Source: Gemmata massiliana
GTDB taxonomy: Bacteria > Planctomycetota > Planctomycetia > Gemmatales > Gemmataceae
NCBI RefSeq assembly: GCF_901538265.1
Contig: NZ_LR593886.1
Span: forward strand, 8,577,738-8,641,737
Direction of reading: 5' to 3'
DNA: 64,000 bases
A program made the translations under genes and the position numbers. The notes beneath the pieces were generated by a model. It searched no databases, had not been told where the DNA came from, and was given only the letters and a program-made list of their open reading frames with translations. Below, in pieces: positions 8,758 through 17,260 of this stretch (position 1 is the first letter of the stretch; the number at the start of each line of letters is the position of its first letter).

Positions 8758-9654
8758 CTACGGGAAATACTTCGCGGTGATGTTCCGCAAGAACGCGAGC
8801 GATTCGGCCATCTCGCCCATGCCGTTCATGCCGTCTTCGATGCTCACCCACCCGCGGTAGTTGTGCTCCGCGAGAATGCGGAAGATCGCGTCGAAATCGT
8901 TCAGCCCCTTACCCGTGACGCCGTGGCGGAGCTTGTCGAAATAGCCGATGCTGCCGTCCGCGGCGCGGAGGTCGTCCAGCGTGGCGCCGTCCGTGAGGTA
9001 CCGGTCGCTCGCATGCATGCTCACCACACGGTCCGCAACGGCCCGGAGTAGTTCGATGGGATCGTCCCCCGCCACGACCGCGTTCGACGGGTCGTACTGC
9101 ACGCCGAAGTGCGTCCGATCCGGGATCGCGTTCACCAGGTCGAGGAACACGTCCTTCTTCTGCGCGAACTCGGGGTATTTCCAGAACCCGTCCTTGTAGT
9201 GGTTCTCCAGTCCGAGAATCACATCGCACTCGCGCGCGACGGGAAGCACCGCGGTGATGCACTCGATCACCCACGCGAGCCCCTGCTCGCGCGCGACGTC
9301 CGGGTAGCGCGGGCCACTGAGGACGCGGCACACGGTTCGGGGGCCGCCGAGCCGCCGCGTCACGCGGACCATCTCGATTTCTTTGTCGATGGCGCGTTTC
9401 CGGGCGTCCGCGTCGGGGTTGGTGAAGTCCGGGGAGCAGCAGAGCATGGGCATCGCGCGACCGGTCGCGCGGATCGCGTCGCCCACGGAATCGAGGTAGC
9501 CCGGTTCGAGACTGGTGAAGAACCCCTCGTACATCTCCAGGCCGTCGCAGTCGAGCGACTTGGCCATTTCGATCCACTCGAAGACGGTCATGCTCCGGTG
9601 GCCGGCGATCGCTTCGAGGTAGCACTTGGGGAACGCGGAAATGCGGAGCGGCAT
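8758..9654 (-). CDS. Sugar phosphate isomerase/epimerase (xylose isomerase-like TIM barrel)
   Basis: A 298-residue protein of the AP-endonuclease-2/xylose isomerase-like TIM-barrel family. Recognisable segments are LRISAFPKCYLEAI, DCDGLEMYEGFF, VILGLENHYK, FGVQYDPSNAVVAG, SMHASDRYL and YRGWVSIEDGMNG; the Glu, Asp and His residues in these are the usual metal ligands. Members isomerise or epimerise keto sugars or act on inositol derivatives; the substrate is unknown. The ATG giving MPLRISAF was chosen; the frame extends four codons further to a TTG. It points toward the Gfo/Idh/MocA gene downstream. Confidence 0.87.
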   Translation of the reverse strand: MPLRISAFPKCYLEAIAGHRSMTVFEWIEMAKSLDCDGLEMYEGFFTSLEPGYLDSVGDAIRATGRAMPMLCCSPDFTNPDADARKRAIDKEIEMVRVTRRLGGPRTVCRVLSGPRYPDVAREQGLAWVIECITAVLPVARECDVILGLENHYKDGFWKYPEFAQKKDVFLDLVNAIPDRTHFGVQYDPSNAVVAGDDPIELLRAVADRVVSMHASDRYLTDGATLDDLRAADGSIGYFDKLRHGVTGKGLNDFDAIFRILAEHNYRGWVSIEDGMNGMGEMAESLAFLRNITAKYFP

Positions 9655-9793
9655 GGGTCGCTTCAAACCGTGGGGGAGGGTTTTCGACAGGATAACAAGA
9701 TCGAGCGCGATCGGGATCAGGAAAGTGAATTTCCCCGTCGCGCTCGATTCGTTCTGCTACCCGTCGAAAGCCCTCCCTCAACGCAAACGTGCG

Positions 9794-10558
9794 TTACTTC
9801 TTGAATTCGCTGTCGTCGAGCTTCTCGAAGTACTTTGCTTCGAGGATTTCGGCGTCGAGGAAGTCTTTCCCGTCGTGCTTGACCGTGATCTTCTTGGGGA
9901 TCATCAGCCCGTCTTTGTTCTTCGCGTAATCGCTGGGCATCCGCTCCTCGGTGATCTCGTTCCCGCTCGCCTGATCGATGGTGCGGTACTCGACCTTCGC
10001 GATCAGGAACGTGTCCTTGTCGAAGTACAGACTCACGTCCTTCTCGCCCTTCTTCGACACGCGGACGCCCACCACCTTCTTGTCGCCCACTTTGTCGTCA
10101 CCGATGAGGCTCAGTTCGTACCCCTTCTCCCGCACCGGCACCAGGCGGGCGACCTCCATCATGTGCCCGACGCCCTTCAGCGCGTCCTTCACCTTGTCGC
10201 CCGCGCCGTCGATCTCCTTGCCGTTCACCTCGACCGTGACCTTGTCGCCGTTGATGAGCGTGAGCAGGTTCACGTTCTGGCCCGCCACCTTGAATTCCAG
10301 CGATTCCTTGATCTTGTCGGGGATCATGAAGGAGGTTTCTTGCGTGAACTCGACCTCGCCCACACCGGGGATGTTGAGTTTGCCCTTCGTCTTCAGTTGC
10401 GCGGCCTTGTTCTTCGTGAGAACGTCCGCGCCACCGTGGGCCTTGATTGCCTTCTCGATGATGTCCTTCGGTTCGTCCGCGGCCCGCGCCCCGGCGGGCG
10501 CGAACGCGACCACAAATGCGGCAGCGGTAGACAGGAGCAACAGACGTGAGCGAGACAT
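9794..10558 (-). CDS. Secreted LolA-like (outer-membrane-lipoprotein-sorting-like) protein
   Basis: A 254-residue protein with a Sec signal peptide (MSRSRLLLLSTAAAFVVAFA, cleavage near ARAADEP). The mature part is rich in beta-strand and Lys, with segments such as LKTKGKLNIPG, FTQETSFMIPDKIKE, VGVRVSKKGEKDVSLYFDKDTFLIAKVEY and MIPKKITVKHDGK. These resemble the half-barrel fold of LolA and planctomycete proteins of that class, so a periplasmic or envelope role is inferred without a defined ligand. It stands alone between two unrelated minus-strand genes. Confidence 0.75.
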   Translation of the reverse strand: MSRSRLLLLSTAAAFVVAFAPAGARAADEPKDIIEKAIKAHGGADVLTKNKAAQLKTKGKLNIPGVGEVEFTQETSFMIPDKIKESLEFKVAGQNVNLLTLINGDKVTVEVNGKEIDGAGDKVKDALKGVGHMMEVARLVPVREKGYELSLIGDDKVGDKKVVGVRVSKKGEKDVSLYFDKDTFLIAKVEYRTIDQASGNEITEERMPSDYAKNKDGLMIPKKITVKHDGKDFLDAEILEAKYFEKLDDSEFKK

Positions 10559-10703
10559 GCGGCACTCCGTTCGGGATGGGCTGGGCGATCACTGCTATTC
10601 GGGACACAGGTGAGAATATTTCTCGCAAATTGTGACGACAGTCAACAGGGCGCATTTCACACAGGACCGGGGGCGTTGGGTCGGTTGGTCCCAACTCGTC
10701 GGT

Positions 10704-10772
10704 GAACCCCGCCCGCAAGGGCGGTGGGTTGTCCGCCGTCCACAGCACCCACCGCCCTTGCGGGCGGGGTTC
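10704..10772. repeat. Perfect 26-bp-arm inverted repeat
   Basis: Arms 10704-10729 and 10747-10772 are perfectly complementary over 26 bp around a 17-nt loop. The outer ends read GAACCCC and GGGGTTC. It lies 48 nt downstream of the stop codon of the hydroxyacid dehydrogenase (minus strand) and upstream of the LolA-like gene. It is far longer than a normal terminator stem and lacks a T-run. Confidence 0.85.
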
Positions 10773-10819
10773 GCCTGGTTGGAGGAAGCCAACCGCTCTA
10801 TTGGTCCGCGATCCCAGGA

Positions 10820-11746
10820 TCACCGCACGCGGAACGGCAGCTCCTTACCCTCCAGCCCTGCGAACAGGTTCACGACCGACAGTTCCGCCATGCGCCGGCG
10901 CGTTTCTTCGGTCGCGCTTCCGAGGTGCGGGGTGATGATGACGTTATCGAGCTTCAGGAGCGGGTGGTCGCGCGGCAGCGGTTCCGGGTCGGTTACGTCC
11001 AGGGCCGCCGCGAAGATGCGTTTCGCCGACAGCGATTCCGTGAGGGCGTCTTTATCAACAACGGCCCCCCGCGCGACGTTCACCAGCGTCGCGGTGGGCT
11101 TCATCTTCGCGAGTTCGGCTCGGCCGATGAACCCGCGCGTTTCAGAAGTGAGTGGCACCGTCAGTACCACGAAGTCCGAAGCCGCGAGTAGTTCGTCCTT
11201 CGTCGCGTACCGAGCCTTTAGCGCGACTTCGGCCTCGTCGCTCCGGTTGCGGTTGTGATACAGCACCTTCATCCCAAAACCGTTCGCGCGCATCGCGACC
11301 TGCCGACCGATACGCCCCATCCCGAACACCCCGAGTGTGCTCCCGTGAACCTCGCGCCCGAGCATGAACGACGGGTCGTACCGCGTGAAATCCGGTCCGC
11401 GTGCGTAGCGGTCGCCCTCCACAATGCGCCGACCAGCCCCGAGAATGAGCGCGAACGCGAGGTCCGCTGTCGCACCATCGAGGATGCCAGGGGTGTTCCC
11501 GACGGGAATATTGCGCTCGGTCGCCGCCTTCACATCAATGTGATCGACGCCCACTCCGAAGTTGCTGATGACCTTCACCCCCGCGAAGCGGTCCATCATC
11601 GCCGCGTCGACGGTCGGGTGACCGTAGGTGTAGATCGCGTCCACGCGCCCGGTCGCGTTCCAGGGCACGAGATCGACGCGCCCGCCGAGCAGTTCCAGCA
11701 CGGCCGATGACACCGGAAGATCGGCGAGCACGCGGGGAAGAGGCAT
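10820..11746 (-). CDS. D-2-hydroxyacid dehydrogenase (glyoxylate/hydroxypyruvate reductase-like)
   Basis: A 308-residue NAD(P)-dependent oxidoreductase. The N-terminal catalytic part has ISNFGVGVDHIDVKAATE. The nucleotide-binding loop is GMGRIG in LGVFGMGRIGRQVA, and the catalytic triad of the family can be seen as Arg in VNVARGAVVDKDAL, Glu in DVTDPEPLP and His in ITPHLGSATEET. It probably reduces glyoxylate or hydroxypyruvate to glycolate or glycerate, as in the GRHPR branch. The start MPLPRVLADL was chosen; the frame remains open upstream into the next gene but without homology. A 26-bp inverted repeat follows its stop. Confidence 0.9.
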   Translation of the reverse strand: MPLPRVLADLPVSSAVLELLGGRVDLVPWNATGRVDAIYTYGHPTVDAAMMDRFAGVKVISNFGVGVDHIDVKAATERNIPVGNTPGILDGATADLAFALILGAGRRIVEGDRYARGPDFTRYDPSFMLGREVHGSTLGVFGMGRIGRQVAMRANGFGMKVLYHNRNRSDEAEVALKARYATKDELLAASDFVVLTVPLTSETRGFIGRAELAKMKPTATLVNVARGAVVDKDALTESLSAKRIFAAALDVTDPEPLPRDHPLLKLDNVIITPHLGSATEETRRRMAELSVVNLFAGLEGKELPFRVR

Positions 11747-11847
11747 CGTGAATCTCTCTTCGGTCCTTGTTTCCAGGGGCGACGGCCTCGCGACCGACCC
11801 CAAAGCTATGAGATATAGCCCCTTCGAGACGAAACCCAAAGAGGGCG

Positions 11848-12753
11848 TCACTCGTAGAACGGGAACAGTTTCTTGATCTGCTCCGTGTTGACGCGGCGGC
11901 CGTACTCGCACACCTCGAACGCCTCCGCGAACTTCACCTTCTTCCCCCTCTCCGCGCCGTAGAAGGTTACAAGCTCGTCGCGGTACTTGTCGGCCACTTC
12001 CGCGTCGCGCTTGCTCCAATAGTGGTCCTTGCGGAACCACGCTTTACGCGCCGCATCGCCCTTGGGCACCAACCGGAACGCCTCCTCGGTGCCCAGCGCC
12101 CCGCCCTCGTACACTTGCGATTCGAGTTCGTGCAGCGCGTCGAACTTCGTTTCGATCACGTCGTCGAGCGCCACCACGATATCGGCTTTGAAGCGGTACG
12201 GCTTCTGGAAGTTGTCGCTCGCGTAGAGGAACAGCGGGTTGCCCTTCAGCGGCGGCGAATCGGGGCAGAAGTGCGGCACCGCGACCATGTACGCGGCGTC
12301 CTGCACGAGCACGCCGACGTAGCGGTGGTCGGGGTGATAATCCCACGGGCGGTGGGCAACGACGATGTCCGCCTTCCAGTCGCGAATGAGCCGCGTAATC
12401 TTCTTGCGGTTCTCCAGGTTCGGTTCGAGTTCCCCGTCGTGAATGTCGAGCACCTCGCACGCGACGCCCAGAACCTTGTCCGCCTTCTGCACCTCCGCGA
12501 GTCGGCGCTTCGCGAGCGGCCCGCCCGCCTCTTTCCAGTGCCCGATGTCGCCGTTGGTGACGGACACCATCTTCACCTCGTGGCCGAGTTTCGCCCACTT
12601 TGCGGCCGTACCTCCGGCCTTCAGTTCCGCGTCGTCCGGGTGCGCGCCGAACACGATGATCCGGAGCTTCGCGGGCGGGTCGGCCGCGTGAACCGGTGCG
12701 GTTGGGATCGCGAACGCGGCCGAGAGCAGCGCGAGGGAGAGAAGTAACCGCAT
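11848..12753 (-). CDS. Secreted PIG-L (LmbE-like) family deacetylase
   Basis: A 301-residue protein. A signal peptide (MRLLLSLALLSAAFAIPTAPVHA) precedes the zinc-dependent N-deacetylase domain. The metal motif GAHPDDAE (HPDD) is near residue 40 and the third ligand is in the later YHPDHR. Family members remove acetyl groups from GlcNAc-type sugars. The signal peptide places this one outside the cytoplasm, so an envelope or polysaccharide substrate is more likely than a mycothiol- or GPI-type intermediate (inference). The start at 12753 was chosen because it gives the signal peptide; the frame upstream has no homology. Confidence 0.88.
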   Translation of the reverse strand: MRLLLSLALLSAAFAIPTAPVHAADPPAKLRIIVFGAHPDDAELKAGGTAAKWAKLGHEVKMVSVTNGDIGHWKEAGGPLAKRRLAEVQKADKVLGVACEVLDIHDGELEPNLENRKKITRLIRDWKADIVVAHRPWDYHPDHRYVGVLVQDAAYMVAVPHFCPDSPPLKGNPLFLYASDNFQKPYRFKADIVVALDDVIETKFDALHELESQVYEGGALGTEEAFRLVPKGDAARKAWFRKDHYWSKRDAEVADKYRDELVTFYGAERGKKVKFAEAFEVCEYGRRVNTEQIKKLFPFYE

Positions 12754-13143
12754 GGGAGCTCCTGAACGGCGAGCGGAAGTGGGTGCGGTTATACCATGCG
12801 CGTGCGGAAGTTTCCTTATTCGGCGTGGAATACGCGGGTAAACTTGGCGTATGCGATACCTCCCGCACTCGCTTTGGCTGATGGCTCTCCGAGGGCGAAG
12901 GACGCTATACGGCCCCCCTGCCCCGATCCGAAGAAGCCGCACGGGAGCTCTGCCGGTCGACCGGCCAGGATTTCGGACTCGATGCGGCACTTTGTTGGAA
13001 TGGATGCGCACCAATCGCCGAGAGTTGTACCGAAGGCCCGGACCGCCAGTTTAATTTCCGCGCTATTGATTTACACGCTATCATTAAAAGCAGAACTCCC
13101 GCCCGCCCCACGCTTTTGCTCCTAGTTCACACGGCACAAACGC
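12754..13143. other. Divergent intergenic region
   Basis: About 390 bp between the PIG-L gene (minus) and the DUF1592-type gene (plus). It must contain both promoters. I see an AT-richer stretch near 13045-13090 but no operator, hairpin or gene that I can support. Confidence 0.4.
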
Positions 13144-15468
13144 ATGACCTCCTCCCTGCCGAAGTTCGGCCCGGCCGTCGTCGCGCTGCTCGCCTTCGTT
13201 CCATTCGCGAACGCCCAAGAGAAAAGCGGCGAGGTGATCTACCGGCAGATGTGCGCGAAGTGCCACGGCGCGAAGGGCGAGGGGGGCAAAAGCTACCCGA
13301 TACCGCTCATCGGTGACAAATCGGTCGCGCAGCTCGCGCAAGTGATCGACCTCACCATGCCCGACGGCGCGCCGGAACTACTCGACGCCGCGGGGTCGAA
13401 GCGCGTCGCTGAGTACATGCACGACGCCTTCTACTCTCCCAACGCGCAAGCGAAACTGAATCCGCCGCGTGTGGAGTTATCGCGCCTCACGGTCAAGCAG
13501 TACCGCAACAGCATCGCGGACGTCATCAGCAGCTTCCGGGGGCAGCCGAAGCCGGAAGACAAGCAAGGGCTTCGGGGCGAATACTTCAACGCCCGCGGGT
13601 TCCAGGGCAACAAGCGCCTGATCGACCGCACCGACGCCGAAGTGAAGTTCGACTTCGGCAAAGAGGGACCGGCCGTGGCCCCGGACGCGAAGGAAAAGTT
13701 CGACCCGCACACGTTCTGCATCAAGTGGGAAGGCTCGGTGTGGGCGCCCGAAACCGGGATGTACGAATTCGTTGTGCGCACCGACCACGCGCTGCGGTTG
13801 TGGGTCAACGACAACCGCAAAGCCGCCATCGATGCCTGGGTGAAGTCCGGTACCGACACCGAATTCAAGGTGAACGTGTTCCTCCTCGCCGGGCGTGCGT
13901 ACCCGATCCGGCTGGAGTTCTCGAAGGCTAAACAGGGCGTCGACGACTCGAAAACGAATCCGAACCCGCCCGTTAAACCCGCATTCGTCTCGCTCAACTG
14001 GAAGCGCCCCGGGCGCGCGATCGAGGTGATCTCCGCGAAGCACCTTACCCCGCAGAGATTCCCAGAAGTCGCGGTAATTGAAGCGCCGTTCCCGCCCGAC
14101 GACCGCAGTTTCGGCTGGGAACGCGGCACCACAGTCTCGAAGGAATGGGAAGCCGCGACCACCGAAGGGGCACTCGAAACGGCCACGTACATTACCGCGA
14201 AGTTGCCCGAGTTGAGCGGCGCGCAACCCAATTCGACCGACCGAGTTGTGAAGACCAAAGCGTTTTGCCGGACGTTCGCAGAGCGTGCGCTGCGACACCC
14301 ACTGACGGAACCCGAGAAAGCCCTGTACATCGACCGGCAATTTGAAGCGGCCGGCGACGATGTGCAGCTCGCGGTGAAGCGCGTCGTTCTGATCGTGCTG
14401 AAATCGCCCCGCTTCCTCTACCCCGATGCGGCCGGGGCGCCCGAACAATACGCGGTCGCATCCCGGCTCGCGTTCGAGTTGTGGGACTCGCCGCCCGACA
14501 AGGAACTGCTCGACGCGGCCGCCGCAAACAAGTTGGGCACGCGAGCCGAAATCGCCAAGCACGCCGAGCGCATGCTGAACGATCCGCGTGCGAAGGCCAA
14601 GTTCCGCGACTTCCTGCTCGCCTGGCTGAAACTCGATCAGGCCAAAGAACTTCCGAAAGACGCGAAGCGGTTCCCCGATTTCGACGCGGCCCTCGCGTCC
14701 GACCTCCGCACGTCACTGGAACTGTTCCTAGATGACATGGTGGGAAGCCCCAACGCCGACTTCCGCCAACTCTTCCTCAACGAAGAAACGTACCTCAACG
14801 GCCGGCTCGCGAAGTTTTACGGCGCGAAGCTTCCGCCGGACGCGCCCTTCCAGAAGGTGAAGCTCGAAGCCGATAAGCGGTCCGGCGTTGTTACTCACCC
14901 CTACGTTCTCTCGTCGCTCGCGTACACGGGGGAAACGTCGCCGATCCACCGCGGTGTGTTCGTTGGGCGCGGGCTACTCGGCATCGGCATCAAGCCACCG
15001 ATGGAAGCGTTCACGCCCCTCGCGCCGGACCTGCACCCGAGTCTGACCACCCGCGAGCGCGTCCTGTTGCAAACCAAGGCGCCCGCGTGCGCCGGGTGCC
15101 ACACCATCATGAACCCGCTCGGGTTCGCGCTGGAAAACTTCGACGCGGTCGGCCGGTTCCGCGAGCAGGACAACAAAAAGACCGTGGATGCGAGCGGCAG
15201 CTACGACACGCGGGCCGGAACCACGACCAAGTTCACCGGCGCAAAGGAACTGGCGAAGTTCCTCGCCGCGAGCGAAGAAACTCAGTACGCCTTCGCGCAG
15301 CAAGCGTTCCACTACTTCGTGAAGCAACCCGTCCGGGCTTATGGGCTTGCGAAGCCCGAAGAATTGCGGAAAATATTTGCCGATAACGGCCTGAATGTGC
15401 GAAAACTGGTAGTGGAGATTGCCGTAATCGGTGCTATGCCTCCCAAGAACGAGAAACCGCCGAAATAG
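13144..15468 (+). CDS. Planctomycete cytochrome-type protein with PA14 and DUF1587/1592/1588/1585 domains
   Basis: A 774-residue secreted protein. Signal peptide about 1-24 (ending FANAQE). A haem-binding CAKCH is at 37-41 within a short cytochrome c domain; a DUF1587 segment lies at about 111-135 (ELSRLTVKQYRNSIADVI); a PA14-like domain at about 143-285 (GLRGEYFNARGFQG, GMYEFVVRTDHALRLWVND). DUF1595/1592 follow in the middle (LIVLKSPRFLYP), then DUF1588 with a second CxxCH (CAGCH, 649-653, in CAGCHTIMNPLGFALENFD) and a C-terminal DUF1585. The domain order is typical of planctomycetes. It is followed 81 nt downstream by a DUF1552 gene, its usual partner. Biochemical role is not established; electron transfer and carbohydrate binding are suggested by the domains. 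Confidence 0.92.
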   Translation: MTSSLPKFGPAVVALLAFVPFANAQEKSGEVIYRQMCAKCHGAKGEGGKSYPIPLIGDKSVAQLAQVIDLTMPDGAPELLDAAGSKRVAEYMHDAFYSPNAQAKLNPPRVELSRLTVKQYRNSIADVISSFRGQPKPEDKQGLRGEYFNARGFQGNKRLIDRTDAEVKFDFGKEGPAVAPDAKEKFDPHTFCIKWEGSVWAPETGMYEFVVRTDHALRLWVNDNRKAAIDAWVKSGTDTEFKVNVFLLAGRAYPIRLEFSKAKQGVDDSKTNPNPPVKPAFVSLNWKRPGRAIEVISAKHLTPQRFPEVAVIEAPFPPDDRSFGWERGTTVSKEWEAATTEGALETATYITAKLPELSGAQPNSTDRVVKTKAFCRTFAERALRHPLTEPEKALYIDRQFEAAGDDVQLAVKRVVLIVLKSPRFLYPDAAGAPEQYAVASRLAFELWDSPPDKELLDAAAANKLGTRAEIAKHAERMLNDPRAKAKFRDFLLAWLKLDQAKELPKDAKRFPDFDAALASDLRTSLELFLDDMVGSPNADFRQLFLNEETYLNGRLAKFYGAKLPPDAPFQKVKLEADKRSGVVTHPYVLSSLAYTGETSPIHRGVFVGRGLLGIGIKPPMEAFTPLAPDLHPSLTTRERVLLQTKAPACAGCHTIMNPLGFALENFDAVGRFREQDNKKTVDASGSYDTRAGTTTKFTGAKELAKFLAASEETQYAFAQQAFHYFVKQPVRAYGLAKPEELRKIFADNGLNVRKLVVEIAVIGAMPPKNEKPPK

Positions 15469-15549
15469 TGTGGTTCGCGCACAGACCGCGTGGATGTTAC
15501 TCGCCCCGTGCCACACCCACCTAATACTCACCCGCCTCGGAGCCAAACC

Positions 15550-16872
15550 ATGTCCCTCACCCGCACCCGGCGCGAGTTCGTGCGCGACCTCGGCATCAGC
15601 GCCGCGGCCGTGCCGTTCCTGCTGAACCTGCCGAGCCTCAGCTTCGCGAACCAGGCCAAGCGGAAGCAGCGGATCGTCTTCATCTTCAGCCCGAACGGGA
15701 TCGTACCCAAGTCGTTCTGGCCGGACGAAGAGGGGGCGAAGTTCACGCTCAAAGAGATCCTCACGCCGCTCGAACCGTTCAAGGACAAGATGCTCACGCT
15801 GCACGGCGTCTGCGACCGCATCCGCGGCGACGGCGACGGCCACATGCGCGGCATCGGCTGCTTGCTCACGGGCATCGAACTGTACCCCGGCAACGTGCAG
15901 GGCGGGTCGGACACGCCGGCGGGTTGGGCGAAGGGCATCTCCATCGACCAGGAGATCAAGAACTTCCTCCAGAAGGACGCGGCCACCAAGACGCGCTTCG
16001 GCTCGCTCGAAATGGGCGTGATGGTCCCCGACCGCGCCGACACCTGGACGCGCTGGAGCTACGCGGGCGCGAACAAGCCGATCACCCCGATCGACGACCC
16101 GTACCAGATGTTCAACAAGCTCTACGGCCGCGCGAAGGACAACGAAGCACTCGCCAGCGTCCTCGACGACATCAAAGACGATCTGAAGAAGGTCGGCGAC
16201 AAGGTGGGCGCGGCGGACAAGCGGCTGCTCGACGAGCACGCCGCGTTCGTGCGCGACATGGAGAAGGAACTGAAGGAGCAAAAGGCCGCGGCGAACGTGG
16301 GCCACGCAGTGCCGAAGCTCGAAGCCGGCATGAAGAAAGACAACGACAACATGCCGAAGATCAGCAAGGCGCAGATCGACCTGCTGGTCAACAGTTTCGC
16401 GGCCGACTTCGCCCGCGTCGCGTCGTACCAGATCACGAACTCGGTGGGCGGCGCCCGCATGAAGTGGCTGGGCGTGGAGGAGGGGCACCACGAACTGTCG
16501 CACGAGCCGGACACGAACGAAAAGGCCCAAGAGAAGCTGGTGAAGATCAATAAGTGGTACTGCGAGCAGGTGGCCTACCTCGCCAAGCGCCTGGCCGAAA
16601 CGCCGGAACCGGGCGGCACCGGCAGCCTGCTCGACAACACGCTGATCGTCTGGACGAACGAACTGGGCAAGGGCAACTCGCACACGATGGACAACATCCC
16701 GTTCGTGATGGTCGGCGGCGGGCTGGATTACAAGATGGGCCGTTCACTGAAGTTCAACAAGGTGGCGCACAACCGCCTCTTGATGTCCCTCGCGCACGGC
16801 TTCGGGCACAACATCAAGACGTTCGGCAACCCGAACCACTGCGCCGCGGGGGCGCTCACCGGCCTCGTGTAA
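15550..16872 (+). CDS. Tat-exported DUF1552 protein
   Basis: A 440-residue protein with a twin-arginine signal at its N-terminus (Arg7-Arg8 in RTRREFVRDLGISAAA). The body matches the planctomycete DUF1552 family: IVFIFSPNGIVPKSFWP, LHGVCDRIRGDGDGHMRG, GGSDTPAGWAKGISIDQEI and IVWTNELGKGNSHTMDNIP. The overall pattern recalls alkaline-phosphatase-superfamily-like sulfatase relatives (DUF1501), but no catalytic residue can be named. The Tat start at 15550 was chosen over earlier in-frame codons. It pairs with the cytochrome-type gene immediately upstream, presumably one transcript, and is followed by an intrinsic terminator. Confidence 0.9.
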   Translation: MSLTRTRREFVRDLGISAAAVPFLLNLPSLSFANQAKRKQRIVFIFSPNGIVPKSFWPDEEGAKFTLKEILTPLEPFKDKMLTLHGVCDRIRGDGDGHMRGIGCLLTGIELYPGNVQGGSDTPAGWAKGISIDQEIKNFLQKDAATKTRFGSLEMGVMVPDRADTWTRWSYAGANKPITPIDDPYQMFNKLYGRAKDNEALASVLDDIKDDLKKVGDKVGAADKRLLDEHAAFVRDMEKELKEQKAAANVGHAVPKLEAGMKKDNDNMPKISKAQIDLLVNSFAADFARVASYQITNSVGGARMKWLGVEEGHHELSHEPDTNEKAQEKLVKINKWYCEQVAYLAKRLAETPEPGGTGSLLDNTLIVWTNELGKGNSHTMDNIPFVMVGGGLDYKMGRSLKFNKVAHNRLLMSLAHGFGHNIKTFGNPNHCAAGALTGLV

Positions 16873-16901
16873 GACGAGTAACGGGAAGCCGTTCCGCACC
16901 C

Positions 16902-16926
16902 CAACGCCGGCCACTGGTCGGCGTTG
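16902..16926 (+). terminator. Intrinsic terminator of the DUF1592/DUF1552 pair
   Basis: An 8-bp stem (CAACGCCG/CGGCGTTG) with a 9-nt loop, followed within 5 nt by TTTT, 30 nt after the DUF1552 stop codon. Confidence 0.7.
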
Positions 16927-17009
16927 TGCTTTTATCGCTGCGAAGGCGGGGAAAGGTATCGGCCGGGTCGGAGCGTTTACTTCCTGACCTGGAGTGCGGA
17001 AGGCTCACG

Positions 17010-17113
17010 GCACCGCCGTTTCATTTGGCACCTGAACCGCGGTGGCACCACGATTGGCGGGGTAGCACCAGACCGCCGCGGTTCAGGTGCCCCAAATGAA
17101 ACGAGAGCGGTGC
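17010..17113. repeat. Large interrupted inverted repeat between convergent genes
   Basis: Arms 17010-17042 and 17076-17113. Three blocks pair: GCACCGC (7), CGTTTCATTTGG (12) and CACCTGAACCGCGG (14). They are separated by a 3-nt and a 2-nt insertion present only in the right arm. The loop is 33 nt. The insertions suggest decay of an originally perfect palindrome. Confidence 0.8.
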
Positions 17114-17260
17114 TGGAAACAGCCTTCCCCACGACGCACGGACCGGCAAGCGCTCGGAGCGACGCAACATCGCCCCTGTGCAAAGCACAGAGCTAAACGC
17201 AACCGACCCGGCCGACGCCAGTACGATAACACTCGCACCCGACACACCCAACACAAAACG

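Larger units (their letters stand above)
16873..17260. other. Convergent intergenic region with terminator and inverted repeat
   Basis: Space between the DUF1552 gene (plus) and the TIGR01777 epimerase (minus). It contains a small terminator hairpin (16902-16926) and a large interrupted inverted repeat (17010-17113). I found no gene in the remainder. Confidence 0.5.

Noticed and set aside
11747..12040. N-terminal extension of the hydroxyacid dehydrogenase into the PIG-L gene
   Set aside because: The extension overlaps the 3' end of the PIG-L coding sequence on the same strand and has no homology; the ATG at 11746 starts the family-like sequence.
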